Of a DNA stretch of 64,000 nucleotides, positions 46,173-55,136 are shown piece by piece. The stretch spans positions 124,001-188,000 of the forward strand of contig NZ_JAMOHM010000005.1 of assembly GCF_024448335.1 (NCBI RefSeq), in the 5' to 3' direction. The stretch is from Stutzerimonas frequens (GTDB lineage: Bacteria; Pseudomonadota; Gammaproteobacteria; Pseudomonadales; Pseudomonadaceae). The notes beneath the pieces are model-generated. The model saw nothing but the letters and a program-made list of their open reading frames with translations. It had not been told where the DNA came from and searched no databases. Within the stretch, counting starts at the first letter, position 1; the number at the start of each line of letters is the position of its first letter. The translations under genes were made by a program, and so were the position numbers.

Positions 46173-47618
46173 TTAATCTTCGATGCTGGTGCCGGGCACC
46201 GCGGGTAAACGTTGGTCAAGCAGTCGATGCAGTGCACTGTCGGCCGGCCAGTTGCGCAGAAAACGTGCGCGATCCTTGGCATAAGCCCGCGCGAAACTGG
46301 CGTCGCTGCCATGTTGCTGCACGGCATCCAGGTCGATTAACGACCAGCGATCGTGCTCCCAGAACAGGTTGTGCCCTTTGAGATCACCATGACTGATTCG
46401 CTCGCGGATCAGTGCCGCGAACAGCCGGTCCAGGGCAACCAATTCCTGCTCTGGAGGACAGCAATCCAGATACGGCTGAAAACGCGCAATTATATCTTCT
46501 CCGCGCAGCAATTCGGTAATCAGCCACGCCGGCCCGCGGATCCACAGCCAGCGGCGCTCGATCACGGCCAGCAAACGAGGAGTGGCGATCCCGAGAAAAT
46601 CGAGCCGATTACCCTCGACCCAGCTGTGCCAGGCGCGGCTCGGCCGCCAGAAGCGCTTCAACCAATGCAGCGGATTCTTGATGTTGTAGCGCTTGATAAG
46701 CAGGGCCCGGCCGTCCAGTTCGCATTGCGCAACTGTAGCTGCACCACCGGTTTTGAAAAGCCGGCCCTGGGCGATGCAAGCGTCCGGATCAGCCAACAGC
46801 GAGTGCAGCGCGGCCGCCTCGTCACGCCGAACCACTTGCGCCCCAAACGGGCCGATACGCGCACTGAAGAGACTGCAGTCTCGGGCGACCTTCTTCAGAA
46901 AATCGTTTAGCCGCCAGTTACGAGTCTTGTGAACCTGCTTGAGCAACGCCTCCAGCGGCAGGGCGTGCTCGCTGTTGGTCAGCAGATAGGGCACCAGCAG
47001 TTCTTCGATGAAAGGTTCGATCTCTGCCGGTAGCTGCGCGAAGAAGACGCCCAGGTTCTCCAGTACCTGCTCACGCGACAACGGCTCTCCGGGCGTCTCG
47101 GCCTTTACACCGCCGCCGTCGACCACGTAGAGCTGACCGTCGACCGTGAGGAAGTTGTCAAGATGCAGATCCGCCTGCCAAAGGCCTTGCGCATGCATCC
47201 TGGCGATCAGCTCAAGCGCCTCACCGAGCACGCCACGCTGCCCGTCTGTCAGCACAGGCTCCGCCTCGACGGAGCGCCAGCTCTCCCACAGGCTTTTGGC
47301 GGAATCGAGCCAGTCGAATAGCAGCCAGCCACCCTCACCCTCGTGCCAGCCCTGCCCCACCAGCGCAGGTGTTGGCAAATGCTGGTCCGCCAGCAGCTTC
47401 GCACCAGCCAGCTCACGCCGGTAATGACGCTGCGCCTTGCCACCCACCATCAGCTTGGCCAGGACCTGGCGACCGCTCCAATGCGCGCGACCGACATAGC
47501 GCTGCCCGGGCAAGATGCGCAGCCACAGATCGACATGCAGACTTGCCTCACCCGACAACTCGACGAGCGCAGGGCAGGCTGGCTCGCGCCCCGCGACCGC
47601 CAGATCAGCCAGCCTCAT
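46173..47618 (-). CDS. Tandem two-domain LPS kinase-like protein
   Basis: A 481-residue protein with two kinase-like domains. The first half (about 1-230) has LAKLMVGG, then ADLHLDNFLTVDGQLYVVDGG. The second (about 280-470) has LLIKRYNI and the better-preserved ISHGDLKGHNLFWEHD, then LIDLDAV. Both domains keep the catalytic-loop Asp. The position fits PA5006, a putative core kinase (from memory). It overlaps the next kinase gene by one base. The phosphorylated sugar is unknown. Confidence 0.78.
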   Translation of the reverse strand: MRLADLAVAGREPACPALVELSGEASLHVDLWLRILPGQRYVGRAHWSGRQVLAKLMVGGKAQRHYRRELAGAKLLADQHLPTPALVGQGWHEGEGGWLLFDWLDSAKSLWESWRSVEAEPVLTDGQRGVLGEALELIARMHAQGLWQADLHLDNFLTVDGQLYVVDGGGVKAETPGEPLSREQVLENLGVFFAQLPAEIEPFIEELLVPYLLTNSEHALPLEALLKQVHKTRNWRLNDFLKKVARDCSLFSARIGPFGAQVVRRDEAAALHSLLADPDACIAQGRLFKTGGAATVAQCELDGRALLIKRYNIKNPLHWLKRFWRPSRAWHSWVEGNRLDFLGIATPRLLAVIERRWLWIRGPAWLITELLRGEDIIARFQPYLDCCPPEQELVALDRLFAALIRERISHGDLKGHNLFWEHDRWSLIDLDAVQQHGSDASFARAYAKDRARFLRNWPADSALHRLLDQRLPAVPGTSIED

Positions 47619-48361
47619 CAGTGCGCCTCCTTAGCTTCGCGCCGGCGCTGCAACTGCAGCAGCCATGGCTCGACCAGGCGAGGATCGTCCAGATAGACAC
47701 TCAGCAAGTGCCGCACGCCCTGCTCACCGATGCAGCTTGCACGCCGCACGAGCGGCTCCAGATCCTTGATCCGGTCGCGCCACTCCAACAACAGAGGACG
47801 GGTTTTCTCCAGGTCGATCAGGCAAGCCTGCCAATGTCCGTCCTGCTCACGGAGAAAGATGTGCTTGGGATAGAAGCAGCCGTGCATCTGACCGGCCTGA
47901 TGCAGCGTGCGCGCCAGCGCACCGACCGCACCGATGATGGCCTGGCGTCCAGATTCATTCAGCTCGGGCCATCGTTTCAGCCAGCCGTCCAGATCCGTCC
48001 AGCCATCCAGCGCACGCGTCAGGAGAATCGCACGCCTTTCACCATCAACCTTGCGCTGCCCGAAGAAGCTGGCCTGAAGCGCCGGCACGCCAAGCCGCGC
48101 ATAACGACGGATATTGCGAAACTCCCGGGCAAAGGTCGGCTCACCGAACGGGTGCGCCAGGGTGCGGGTCAGATGATTGCTCTGCCGCTTGAGGTAGAAC
48201 GCCGAATCATCGAGCTCCAGCCTGAAAACACTGCTCCAGCCGCCGCGTTCGACATTGGGCTCATCCACCGCCGTCAACTGGACCGACCAGAGCGCATCGA
48301 AGCTCGCCAAGCCAAGGCGCTCGAGCGTTGGACGATCGGCCTGCGCAATGAAATCGTTCAT
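47618..48361 (-). CDS. wapQ: WapQ-like LPS kinase-fold protein
   Basis: A 247-residue protein of the InaA/WaaP kinase-like group. The Lys is in SAFYLKRQSNH. The catalytic loop reads QMHGCFYPKHIFL; the Asp expected after HG or HR is a Cys. A later CLIDLEKTRP keeps the metal-site Asp. It lies between the two-domain kinase gene and wapP with overlaps of one and four bases, so all are coupled. PAO1 wapQ holds this place (from memory). Activity is uncertain for the missing Asp. Confidence 0.78.
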   Translation of the reverse strand: MNDFIAQADRPTLERLGLASFDALWSVQLTAVDEPNVERGGWSSVFRLELDDSAFYLKRQSNHLTRTLAHPFGEPTFAREFRNIRRYARLGVPALQASFFGQRKVDGERRAILLTRALDGWTDLDGWLKRWPELNESGRQAIIGAVGALARTLHQAGQMHGCFYPKHIFLREQDGHWQACLIDLEKTRPLLLEWRDRIKDLEPLVRRASCIGEQGVRHLLSVYLDDPRLVEPWLLQLQRRREAKEAH

Positions 48362-49092
48362 TCCCGCCCCTGGAAATAATTCAGAATCTGCCGGATGCGC
48401 TGCTTGTCCTTGTCAACCAGTCGCTTTCGCTGGCAATACTGCAGATAGAACCGCAGGCGCTGGGTTCGGCTGAGCTGGTACTTGGCCACCTTGTCCAGAC
48501 ATGCCAGGTCCTTGACGATACGCCGCTGCAGAAACGGACCATGCCAGAACGCGCCGGTAGGGCAATCGATCAGATACAGACGACGTTGCGGATCGACGAG
48601 CAGGTTGCGCCACTTGAGGTCATTGTGGGCGAAGCCCCGGTCGTGCATCGCTCGTGTCGAGCGCGCCAGTTGCAGGCTGACCTCCTGCACCCAACGCGGA
48701 TCGCGAAGACGGGCATCATGAGTAGTCGCCAGGAAAGCCAGATCATTGGTTTGCTCCAGCTCACGCGTAATCAGGGCACCGCGGAGAAAAGCACCGCCGC
48801 GCCGCTCCATGCCGTAAGCCACGATCGGCGCCGTGGGGATGCCCCAACGCCGAAAAAGCATCAGGTTCTGCCACTCCGCCTTGACCCGTGGACGGCCGAG
48901 GTAACGCCGCAGGCCTTTGCCCGCGCTCGTGTATCGCTTTACGTAGTAGCGTATGCCGCCCAGCTGAACCCGTATAACTTCAGACAAAGGATCTGAAGTC
49001 ATACGTTCGCCCTCAAGATCAAACACAGCACTTAGACTACCGAACGCTTTGAATACCTCTGGATCGGCTTTATCACACCTCCACGCGGGCAT
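48358..49092 (-). CDS. wapP: WapP-like LPS core kinase
   Basis: A 244-residue kinase-fold protein with Lys in YYVKRYTSAG and a complete catalytic loop FAHNDLKWRNLLVD (H-x-D-x4-N), then LIDCPTG. It fits the core heptose kinases next to waaP in Pseudomonas. The ATG at 49092 lies two bases after the stop of the upstream GT9 gene; the open frame extends farther through that gene, but without support. It overlaps wapQ by four bases. Confidence 0.83.
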   Translation of the reverse strand: MPAWRCDKADPEVFKAFGSLSAVFDLEGERMTSDPLSEVIRVQLGGIRYYVKRYTSAGKGLRRYLGRPRVKAEWQNLMLFRRWGIPTAPIVAYGMERRGGAFLRGALITRELEQTNDLAFLATTHDARLRDPRWVQEVSLQLARSTRAMHDRGFAHNDLKWRNLLVDPQRRLYLIDCPTGAFWHGPFLQRRIVKDLACLDKVAKYQLSRTQRLRFYLQYCQRKRLVDKDKQRIRQILNYFQGRE

Positions 49093-49094
49093 GG

Positions 49095-50081
49095 CTATTG
49101 CCCCGCCACATTGGGAAATTCTCGAAGGATTCGTCCCAGCGGAATGAAAGGTCGCCATACAGTGTGCCCCATCCACTTGAATGTAAACGTGGGGCAGACC
49201 ACTCGATTCATATCGTTAAACCCCGGCCTCCACGTGAAATCCGGGCGCCGCCGGGTGATTGTAAAAGTGCGCAGCCCCATAAGGGAGGCTAAATGCCCAC
49301 CGCCCGAGTCGTTGCTGACGACAACTGAGCATGTCCGAAGAAAATCAACCAGCCCCTTCAGCTCTGCAAACGAATGAACCATGAACTCTGGGTAAAGCTC
49401 TTGCAGTTTATGCTGTTCCGATGGAATACCTACAAATTCCACCACCCATCCTTTTGCGACCAAATTGCGCCCTAGACGCTGAAAGCCTTTGCTTGAATAA
49501 TTTTTATTCGGGTGGGGAGTAGTTGGGAAAATCGCAACACGACGACCAGCATCACTGGCTATGTCCGGAAGAAATTGAAAGGTTGGCAACGGGGCCTGAA
49601 GATCGAGTCCGAGAACTTCCTCGGCGTACTGATCAATCCACTGAACCATGCTTTTACCGGCCTTGGTATCACGGCATATAACGTTATGAGCACCTGAGAC
49701 CGAGAAGCCTTTTATCAAGACCGGACGCTGATCCAGACCGAGCCGAGCTGGCAACTTCTTGCCAGCAAGGTAGGCGACATTTTCAACACTTGCAGAATTG
49801 ACAGCCGCTAGCCCCCCCTCGTCCAGCCAGTCTATTGCGCTGATAACCAAATCGTTACTCTGCGCCAACTCAACGATTTCCGGCTTGGCATCATCAATCA
49901 GTTGTAGGCCCGGCAAATATTCCCGCATGGAAGAAAGTGACATTGATACCAACGTGACTTTTGCACCTGCAGCCTGTAAACGCCAGGCGAGCCTTAGAAA
50001 CAAGGTGGTATCCCCCAAGGCGGGGCATGGAACCAGCGCTACCTTCATACCTTGGTTGATCAATACCTTCCTCCCCTTCAT
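49095..50081 (-). CDS. GT9-family heptosyltransferase-like protein
   Basis: A 328-residue GT9-type protein. The N terminus VALVPCPALGDTTLFLRLA fits the family, and NDSGGGHLASLMGLRTF is the donor-site motif of ADP-heptose transferases. It lies between waaP and wapP, where I recall no such gene in PAO1. Base composition is clearly lower than its neighbours (49501-49560 is 30/60 G+C), pointing to transfer. The ATG at 50081 directly follows the waaP stop; a TTG at 50063 with GGAGG six bases before it and an ATG at 50048 are other starts. Its sugar and acceptor are unknown. Confidence 0.82.
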   Translation of the reverse strand: MKGRKVLINQGMKVALVPCPALGDTTLFLRLAWRLQAAGAKVTLVSMSLSSMREYLPGLQLIDDAKPEIVELAQSNDLVISAIDWLDEGGLAAVNSASVENVAYLAGKKLPARLGLDQRPVLIKGFSVSGAHNVICRDTKAGKSMVQWIDQYAEEVLGLDLQAPLPTFQFLPDIASDAGRRVAIFPTTPHPNKNYSSKGFQRLGRNLVAKGWVVEFVGIPSEQHKLQELYPEFMVHSFAELKGLVDFLRTCSVVVSNDSGGGHLASLMGLRTFTITRRRPDFTWRPGFNDMNRVVCPTFTFKWMGHTVWRPFIPLGRILREFPNVAGQ

Positions 50082-50888
50082 CTAAAGTCGATCCCCGTAG
50101 CGCCGCTTACGATCCAGTAGCTTTTCCGCCCTGCGCTGAAGCCACGCCAGTAAGGCAGCTTCGTCGCGCAGGACTTCACGCAGCGGCCGCTGGAAGTAAT
50201 CGCGCAGAAAGCGCAGCTTGTCGCGGCCGGTCAGGCCGATCTCGAGGGCCGAGAAGTACAGCCCGGCCAGATCCTTGTTGCGCCAGCGAACAGGTGTGTG
50301 ACTGCGAGTCTGGGCGCGGTGCAGGTCGATCAAGGACAGGCGCAGATCGCTGACCGTCACCGGCCGGTCGGTGTGCAGCAGGAAGTGGCAGATGTAGAAG
50401 TCGCGGTGATTGACCCCGGCGCGGTGCATGGTGCCGGCCATGCGGGCGACTTCGGCGATCAGGGCGCGCTTGAGCGCCGGCTGTGGCGGCTGGTCGCGCC
50501 AGTTAGCCGAGAAATCCTCGAGGCTGACGGTCGGGGCCAGCTCTTCCGTGATGATGAACGAGTGCTGGCCTGCCGGATTGCCCCCGCGCTCGCCATAGGC
50601 CACCGCGGTCATGGTCGGCACGCCGACTTCCTTGAGGCGCTGTATGGCTCGCCATTCCTGGCCGGCGCCAAGCACCGGCGCCTTGGCCGTGAGCAGGTTC
50701 TTGGCAATCTCGCCCCAGCCGATGCCGCGATGGATCTTGACGAAGTAACCGCGCCCGGCAACCTCGGTACGCAGCGTGCGGCGACCTTCCAGTTCCCGGT
50801 AGACCTGGCCCTGCAGACGCTCGACCTCTTCGAAGGGGTCCTTGCCCTGCCACAGGCGTTCGAACGGCTCGGTCAGCATCAGACGCAT
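50082..50888 (-). CDS. waaP: LPS core heptose kinase WaaP
   Basis: WaaP phosphorylates heptose I of the inner core; in P. aeruginosa it is essential. The 268 residues closely match the PAO1 protein: ELEGRRTLRTEV near 31-43, YFVKIHRGIGWGEIAKNLL with Lys51, and NHRDFYICHFLL with catalytic Asp163. The ATG at 50888 has a G-rich ribosome region; the frame is open to 50936 but without homology. A GT9 gene follows at once downstream. Confidence 0.95.
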   Translation of the reverse strand: MRLMLTEPFERLWQGKDPFEEVERLQGQVYRELEGRRTLRTEVAGRGYFVKIHRGIGWGEIAKNLLTAKAPVLGAGQEWRAIQRLKEVGVPTMTAVAYGERGGNPAGQHSFIITEELAPTVSLEDFSANWRDQPPQPALKRALIAEVARMAGTMHRAGVNHRDFYICHFLLHTDRPVTVSDLRLSLIDLHRAQTRSHTPVRWRNKDLAGLYFSALEIGLTGRDKLRFLRDYFQRPLREVLRDEAALLAWLQRRAEKLLDRKRRYGDRL

Positions 50889-50928
50889 GGAGCCCCCAAT
50901 GACGGCGCACGCACGAGACACACGACGT

Positions 50929-52050
50929 TCATGCACTTTCCCCGAGAATCACGTCGGCGGCTTTCTGCGGCATCGAGTAGAGATCGGCCGTCTCGGCGAA
51001 GGCCAGCGCGTTGCGACTCCAGGCCGAGCGCTGCGCATCATCGGCGAGCATCTGCGCCAGCATCTGGTCGAGTGCCTGCTGCTCGAAGGGGCTGGGCACC
51101 ACGCGACCGCAGTTGGCATCGGTAATGTAGTGCGCATAGCCACATACGTCGGTGACCAGCACCGGCAGCCCGGCGACCAGCGCTTCCAGCAGGACGGTAC
51201 CGGTGTTCTCGTTATAGGCCGGGTGGATCAGCAGATCGGCGCCCAGCAGGAAACGCGGAATATCGCTGCGCCCCTTGAGGAATTCCACCATGCCGGAAAC
51301 GCCCAGCGTCTTGGCCTGCAGCTTGAACGGCTTGGGATCGTCCTGGCCGATCACCAGCAGCCGGGTGCGCTGGCTCAGTTCGCGCGGCAATGCGGCGAGT
51401 GCCTTGAGGCTGCGGTCCAGCCCCTTGGTCTTGAAGCCGGAGCCGATCTGCACCAGCAGCAGCTCGTCGGGTCGCACCTCGAACTCCTCGCGGAACTCGG
51501 CGCGGATCTGCGCGGCATTGGCCGGCGCGCGGCGATCCTGGGCAATGCCCGGCGGCAACAGGTGGAAGCGTTCGGCGGGCGTGCCGTAGTGTTGGACGAA
51601 CAGCGGCTGCTGCACCTCGGAGATCATCAGGATTTCGGTCTTCGCTTCGGGCGCGAACACTGCGCGCTCGTACTCGGCGAAGTGCTTGTAACGGCCCCAG
51701 CGCCGATAGATCGGGTTGCGCAGCGTCTGCGCCTTGTCCTCGAAACATGGGTCGGCGGCGTAGTACACGTCCAGCCCCGGCATCTTGTTGAAGCCGATCA
51801 CCCGGTCCACCGGCCGCTTGGCCAGATCGGCCTCGACCCAGGCGGTGAAGCGCTCGTTGCGGGTGTGGTTGAACAGCGCCTTGACCGGCGCGATCAGCAC
51901 CTCGAAGCCGTCCGGCACCTCGCCTTCCCAGATCATCGCGTAGACGCGAATACTATGCCCACGACGCTGGCATTCCAGGGCGATACGCATGAAGTCGCGC
52001 TGCAGACCGCCGAACGGAAAATACTTGTAGAGAATGAAGGCCAGTTGCAT
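50929..52050 (-). CDS. waaG: LPS core glucosyltransferase WaaG
   Basis: WaaG (GT4) adds the first outer-core hexose to heptose II. The 373 residues start with FILYKYFPFGGLQRDFMRIA, the acceptor-domain signature. The donor domain has LLVQIGSGFKTKGLDRSLKA and HPAYNENTGTVLLEALVAG. Length and gene order (waaP-waaG-waaC-waaF) match other Pseudomonas. Its ATG shares one base with the waaC stop (TGATG). Confidence 0.95.
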   Translation of the reverse strand: MQLAFILYKYFPFGGLQRDFMRIALECQRRGHSIRVYAMIWEGEVPDGFEVLIAPVKALFNHTRNERFTAWVEADLAKRPVDRVIGFNKMPGLDVYYAADPCFEDKAQTLRNPIYRRWGRYKHFAEYERAVFAPEAKTEILMISEVQQPLFVQHYGTPAERFHLLPPGIAQDRRAPANAAQIRAEFREEFEVRPDELLLVQIGSGFKTKGLDRSLKALAALPRELSQRTRLLVIGQDDPKPFKLQAKTLGVSGMVEFLKGRSDIPRFLLGADLLIHPAYNENTGTVLLEALVAGLPVLVTDVCGYAHYITDANCGRVVPSPFEQQALDQMLAQMLADDAQRSAWSRNALAFAETADLYSMPQKAADVILGESA

Positions 52051-53051
52051 CAGACGGACTCCGGGGCCCGCAGCAGGGCTTTCAATTCGGTAACGACGCG
52101 CTCGGGGCGCAGATCGTCGAAACAGGGCTTGTGCCGATCACCGCGACCGGCGTTCGGTCCGCTGGCACACAGGTGCACCTGGGAGCGGCCATAGGCGCCG
52201 ACCCGCCCGGGCAGGGTCGGACCATAGAGCGAAATGCTCGGCACATCCAGCGCCGCGGCCAGGTGGCCGAGACCGGTATCCACCGCGACGCAGGCGCGCG
52301 CGCCGGCGATGACCCTGGCGACACCGGCAAGATTGAGCTTCGGCAGCACCGCGGCGTTGGCTATGCCACTGACGATGCGTTCGGCCCGCGCCTTCTCCTC
52401 GGCATTGCCCCACGGCAGGCGGATCGCCCAGCCGAAATCACTCATGCGCTCGGCCAGCTCGCGCCAGTATGCTTCCGGCCAGTGCTTGCTCGGCCAGGTG
52501 GTGCCGTGCAGAAACAGCAGGTAGGGCTGGTCGCTGGGCGCCGCCATCTGCTCGCGATCGAGACCGTAATCGGCGACATCCTGCGGCAGCGGATACGCGA
52601 GCGCCTGAGCGAACAGCTGACGCACCCGCTCCAGCGCATGCTGGTCACGCGGCACGGCGTAGCATCGGTCATAGAAGCGTGCGGCGATGGGCTCACGCGC
52701 GGACTCCCGGTCCAATCCGGCGACCGGAGCCTTGACGTAGCGGGTCAGCCAGGCGCTTTTCAGCAAGCCCTGGGCATCGATCACAAGGTCGTAACGGCCT
52801 TCCCGCAGGCGTGTCTTGAAGCGCTGCCATTCACCCTTGCGCAGGGTCTGCAGCGGGTGCTTGCGCCAGCGACGAATCGCCACCGGGATCACCTGCGCCA
52901 CCGCCGGATGCCAGGCCGGAATCTCGGCGAAGCCCTCCTCCACCACCCAGTCGAACTGGATGCCGGGCAGCGCCCGCTGCGCATCGGTCAGGGCCGGCAG
53001 GGTATGCACGACATCGCCCAGCGACGAGGTCTTGACCAGCAGGACCTTCAA
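52050..53051 (-). CDS. waaC: LPS heptosyltransferase I (WaaC)
   Basis: WaaC (GT9) adds heptose I to Kdo. The N-terminal MKVLLVKTSSLGDVVHTLPA and the donor motif VAVDTGLGHLAAALDVPSI are typical; FLHGTTWPSKHWPEAYW is also characteristic. The 333-residue length is normal. It starts one base after waaF ends, and its stop overlaps waaG. Confidence 0.96.
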   Translation of the reverse strand: MKVLLVKTSSLGDVVHTLPALTDAQRALPGIQFDWVVEEGFAEIPAWHPAVAQVIPVAIRRWRKHPLQTLRKGEWQRFKTRLREGRYDLVIDAQGLLKSAWLTRYVKAPVAGLDRESAREPIAARFYDRCYAVPRDQHALERVRQLFAQALAYPLPQDVADYGLDREQMAAPSDQPYLLFLHGTTWPSKHWPEAYWRELAERMSDFGWAIRLPWGNAEEKARAERIVSGIANAAVLPKLNLAGVARVIAGARACVAVDTGLGHLAAALDVPSISLYGPTLPGRVGAYGRSQVHLCASGPNAGRGDRHKPCFDDLRPERVVTELKALLRAPESV

Positions 53052-54086
53052 TCAGCGCACCTCGACCGACTGCGGGACCAGACGATCCAGCGCCTCGATC
53101 ACCGCGCGCGGCTTCAGCTCGCGCATGCAATTGTTGTGGCCGAAGCGGCAGGTGCGCTCGAAACAGGGACTGCAGTCGAGCCCCAGGCGCACCACTTCGA
53201 CCTGCTCGGAAAGCGGCGGGGTGAAGGCTGGCGAGGTGGAGCCATAGACCGCCGCCAACGGCCGGCCGAGCGCGGCGGAGACATGCATCAGACCGGAGTC
53301 GTTGGACACCACGGCATCGGCACAGGACAGCAGATCGATTGCCTCGGCCAGGCTGGTATCTCCGGCCAGGTTCACCGCCTCTTCGCGCAGGCCCGGAATC
53401 AACCGCTCGAGGATCTGCTCGCCGACAGGGTGATCGTTCTTCGAGCCGAACAGCCAGACCTGCCAGCCGTCCCGGATCTTCAGCTCGGCCACCTTGGCGA
53501 AGTGTTCCGCCGGCCAGCGCTTGGATTCGCCGAACTCGGCACCGGGGCACAGCGCCAGCACCGGCCGGTCCAGACTCAGGCGGAAACGTGCCAGGGCGGC
53601 GTCGCGAGTCGCGGTGTCGATGCGCAGCGAGGGGTTCGGATACGGCTTGGGCAGCTCGGCGCCCGGCTCGAAGGCCAGCGCCATGAAGCGCTCGATCATC
53701 AGCGGGTAGCGCTGCTTGTCGAGCTTGCGCATGTCGTTGAGCAGGCCGAAACGCATCTCGCCGCGCCAGCCCGTGCGCTTGGGGATACCGGCGAAGAATG
53801 GCACCAGCGCCGACTTCAGGGAGTTGGGCAGCAGGATCGCCTGCTGGTACTGACCGCGCAGGCTCTGCGCAACCTTGCGCCGGGTCGCCATGTCGAGCAC
53901 GCCGTGCCCGACCGGAAAGCTCAGCGCCTGGCGTACCTCGGGCATGCGCTCGAGAATCGGCCGGCTCCACTCGGGCGCCAGCACGTCGATCTGGCAGTCG
54001 GGATGGCGCTGCTTCAGGCAGACGAACAGCGTCTGCGCCATCACCATGTCGCCAACCCAGCTGGGTCCTACGATCAGTATGTTCAT
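53052..54086 (-). CDS. waaF: LPS heptosyltransferase II (WaaF)
   Basis: WaaF (GT9) adds heptose II. The N terminus MNILIVGPSWVGDMVMAQTL and the donor motif SNDSGLMHVSAALGRPL are diagnostic. LCPGAEFGESKRWPAEHFA is the family's central motif. The 344-residue length is normal. It is the first gene of the waaFCGP string and lies 78 bases after ilvE. Confidence 0.96.
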   Translation of the reverse strand: MNILIVGPSWVGDMVMAQTLFVCLKQRHPDCQIDVLAPEWSRPILERMPEVRQALSFPVGHGVLDMATRRKVAQSLRGQYQQAILLPNSLKSALVPFFAGIPKRTGWRGEMRFGLLNDMRKLDKQRYPLMIERFMALAFEPGAELPKPYPNPSLRIDTATRDAALARFRLSLDRPVLALCPGAEFGESKRWPAEHFAKVAELKIRDGWQVWLFGSKNDHPVGEQILERLIPGLREEAVNLAGDTSLAEAIDLLSCADAVVSNDSGLMHVSAALGRPLAAVYGSTSPAFTPPLSEQVEVVRLGLDCSPCFERTCRFGHNNCMRELKPRAVIEALDRLVPQSVEVR

Positions 54087-54110
54087 AAGCTCTAAGCCAT
54101 AAGCTGAGGG

Positions 54111-54157
54111 GCTGGAAGCGTGGCCGCCAAGCGATTCATGCGCTGCCGGCTTCCAGC
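54111..54157. terminator. Imperfect inverted repeat after ilvE
   Basis: GCTGGAAGC (54111-54119) pairs with GCTTCCAGC (54149-54157) across a 29-base loop. The site lies between ilvE and waaF. The adjoining AAGCTCTAAGCC-like text resembles dispersed Pseudomonas repeats. It is a weak terminator candidate. Confidence 0.35.
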
Positions 54158-54164
54158 GCCAGGC

Positions 54165-55088
54165 TTACTTGACCAGGGTCCGCCATTCGGCGTGGGCATC
54201 GGTCTTGCCGGTGACCAGATCGAAGTAGGCTTTCTGCAGCTTCTCGGTGATCGGGCCGCGACGGCCGATACCGATGGCGCGGCCGTCCACTTCGCGGATC
54301 GGCGTGACTTCGGCAGCGGTACCGGTGAAGAAGGCTTCGTCGGCGATGTACACCTCGTCGCGGGTGATGCGCTTCTCGACCACCTTCAGGCCGTGCTCGG
54401 CGGCCAGGGTCAGCACGGTGCCGCGGGTGATGCCGTTCAGGCAGGCGGTGACTTCCGGGGTGTAGATCACGCCATCCTTGATGATGAAGATGTTTTCGCC
54501 CGAGCCCTCTGCCACGTAGCCTTCGGGGTCCAGCATCAGCGCTTCATCGGCGCCGCCGGAAATGGCTTCCTGCAGGGCCAGCATCGAGTTGATGTAGGCA
54601 CCGTTGGACTTGGCGCGGGTCATGGTGATGTTGACGTGGTGACGGGTGAAGGAACTGGTGCGCACCTTGATTCCCAGCTCAAGCGCCTCGTCGCCCATGT
54701 AGGCACCCCAGTGCCAGGCCGCGACGATCACGTGCACCTTCAGACCGCTGGCGCGCAGGCCCATGCCTTCGCTTCCGTAGAACACCATCGGGCGGATGTA
54801 GGCGCTTTCCAGGTTGTTCTCGCGCACTGCGGCGCGGGTCGCCTCGTTGATCTCTTCCTTCGAGTACGGCATCGGCATGTTCATGATGTGCGCCGAATCG
54901 AACAGGCGGTCGGTGTGCGCCTGCAGGCGGAAGATCGCCGTGCCGTCCGGGGTGTTGTAGGCGCGAACACCTTCGAACACGCCCATGCCGTAGTGCAGGG
55001 TATGGGTCAGCACATGGGTGGTCGCATCGCGCCACTGCACCAGTTCGCCGTCATACCAGATGACGCCATCACGATCGGCCATCGACAT
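54165..55088 (-). CDS. ilvE: Branched-chain amino acid aminotransferase
   Basis: A PLP enzyme for the last step of Leu, Ile and Val synthesis. The PLP-Lys lies in MTRAKSNGAYINSMLAL (about 160). EGSGENIFIIKDGV and GTAAEVTPIREVDGRAIG are fold-type IV signatures. The 307-residue length is normal. It starts 48 bases after the glnE stop on the same strand and precedes waaF. Confidence 0.97.
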   Translation of the reverse strand: MSMADRDGVIWYDGELVQWRDATTHVLTHTLHYGMGVFEGVRAYNTPDGTAIFRLQAHTDRLFDSAHIMNMPMPYSKEEINEATRAAVRENNLESAYIRPMVFYGSEGMGLRASGLKVHVIVAAWHWGAYMGDEALELGIKVRTSSFTRHHVNITMTRAKSNGAYINSMLALQEAISGGADEALMLDPEGYVAEGSGENIFIIKDGVIYTPEVTACLNGITRGTVLTLAAEHGLKVVEKRITRDEVYIADEAFFTGTAAEVTPIREVDGRAIGIGRRGPITEKLQKAYFDLVTGKTDAHAEWRTLVK

Positions 55089-55136
55089 CTTGCCAGCTCC
55101 TCAGAATTCGATATTGCTCGGTAGCCCGACGCGGGC

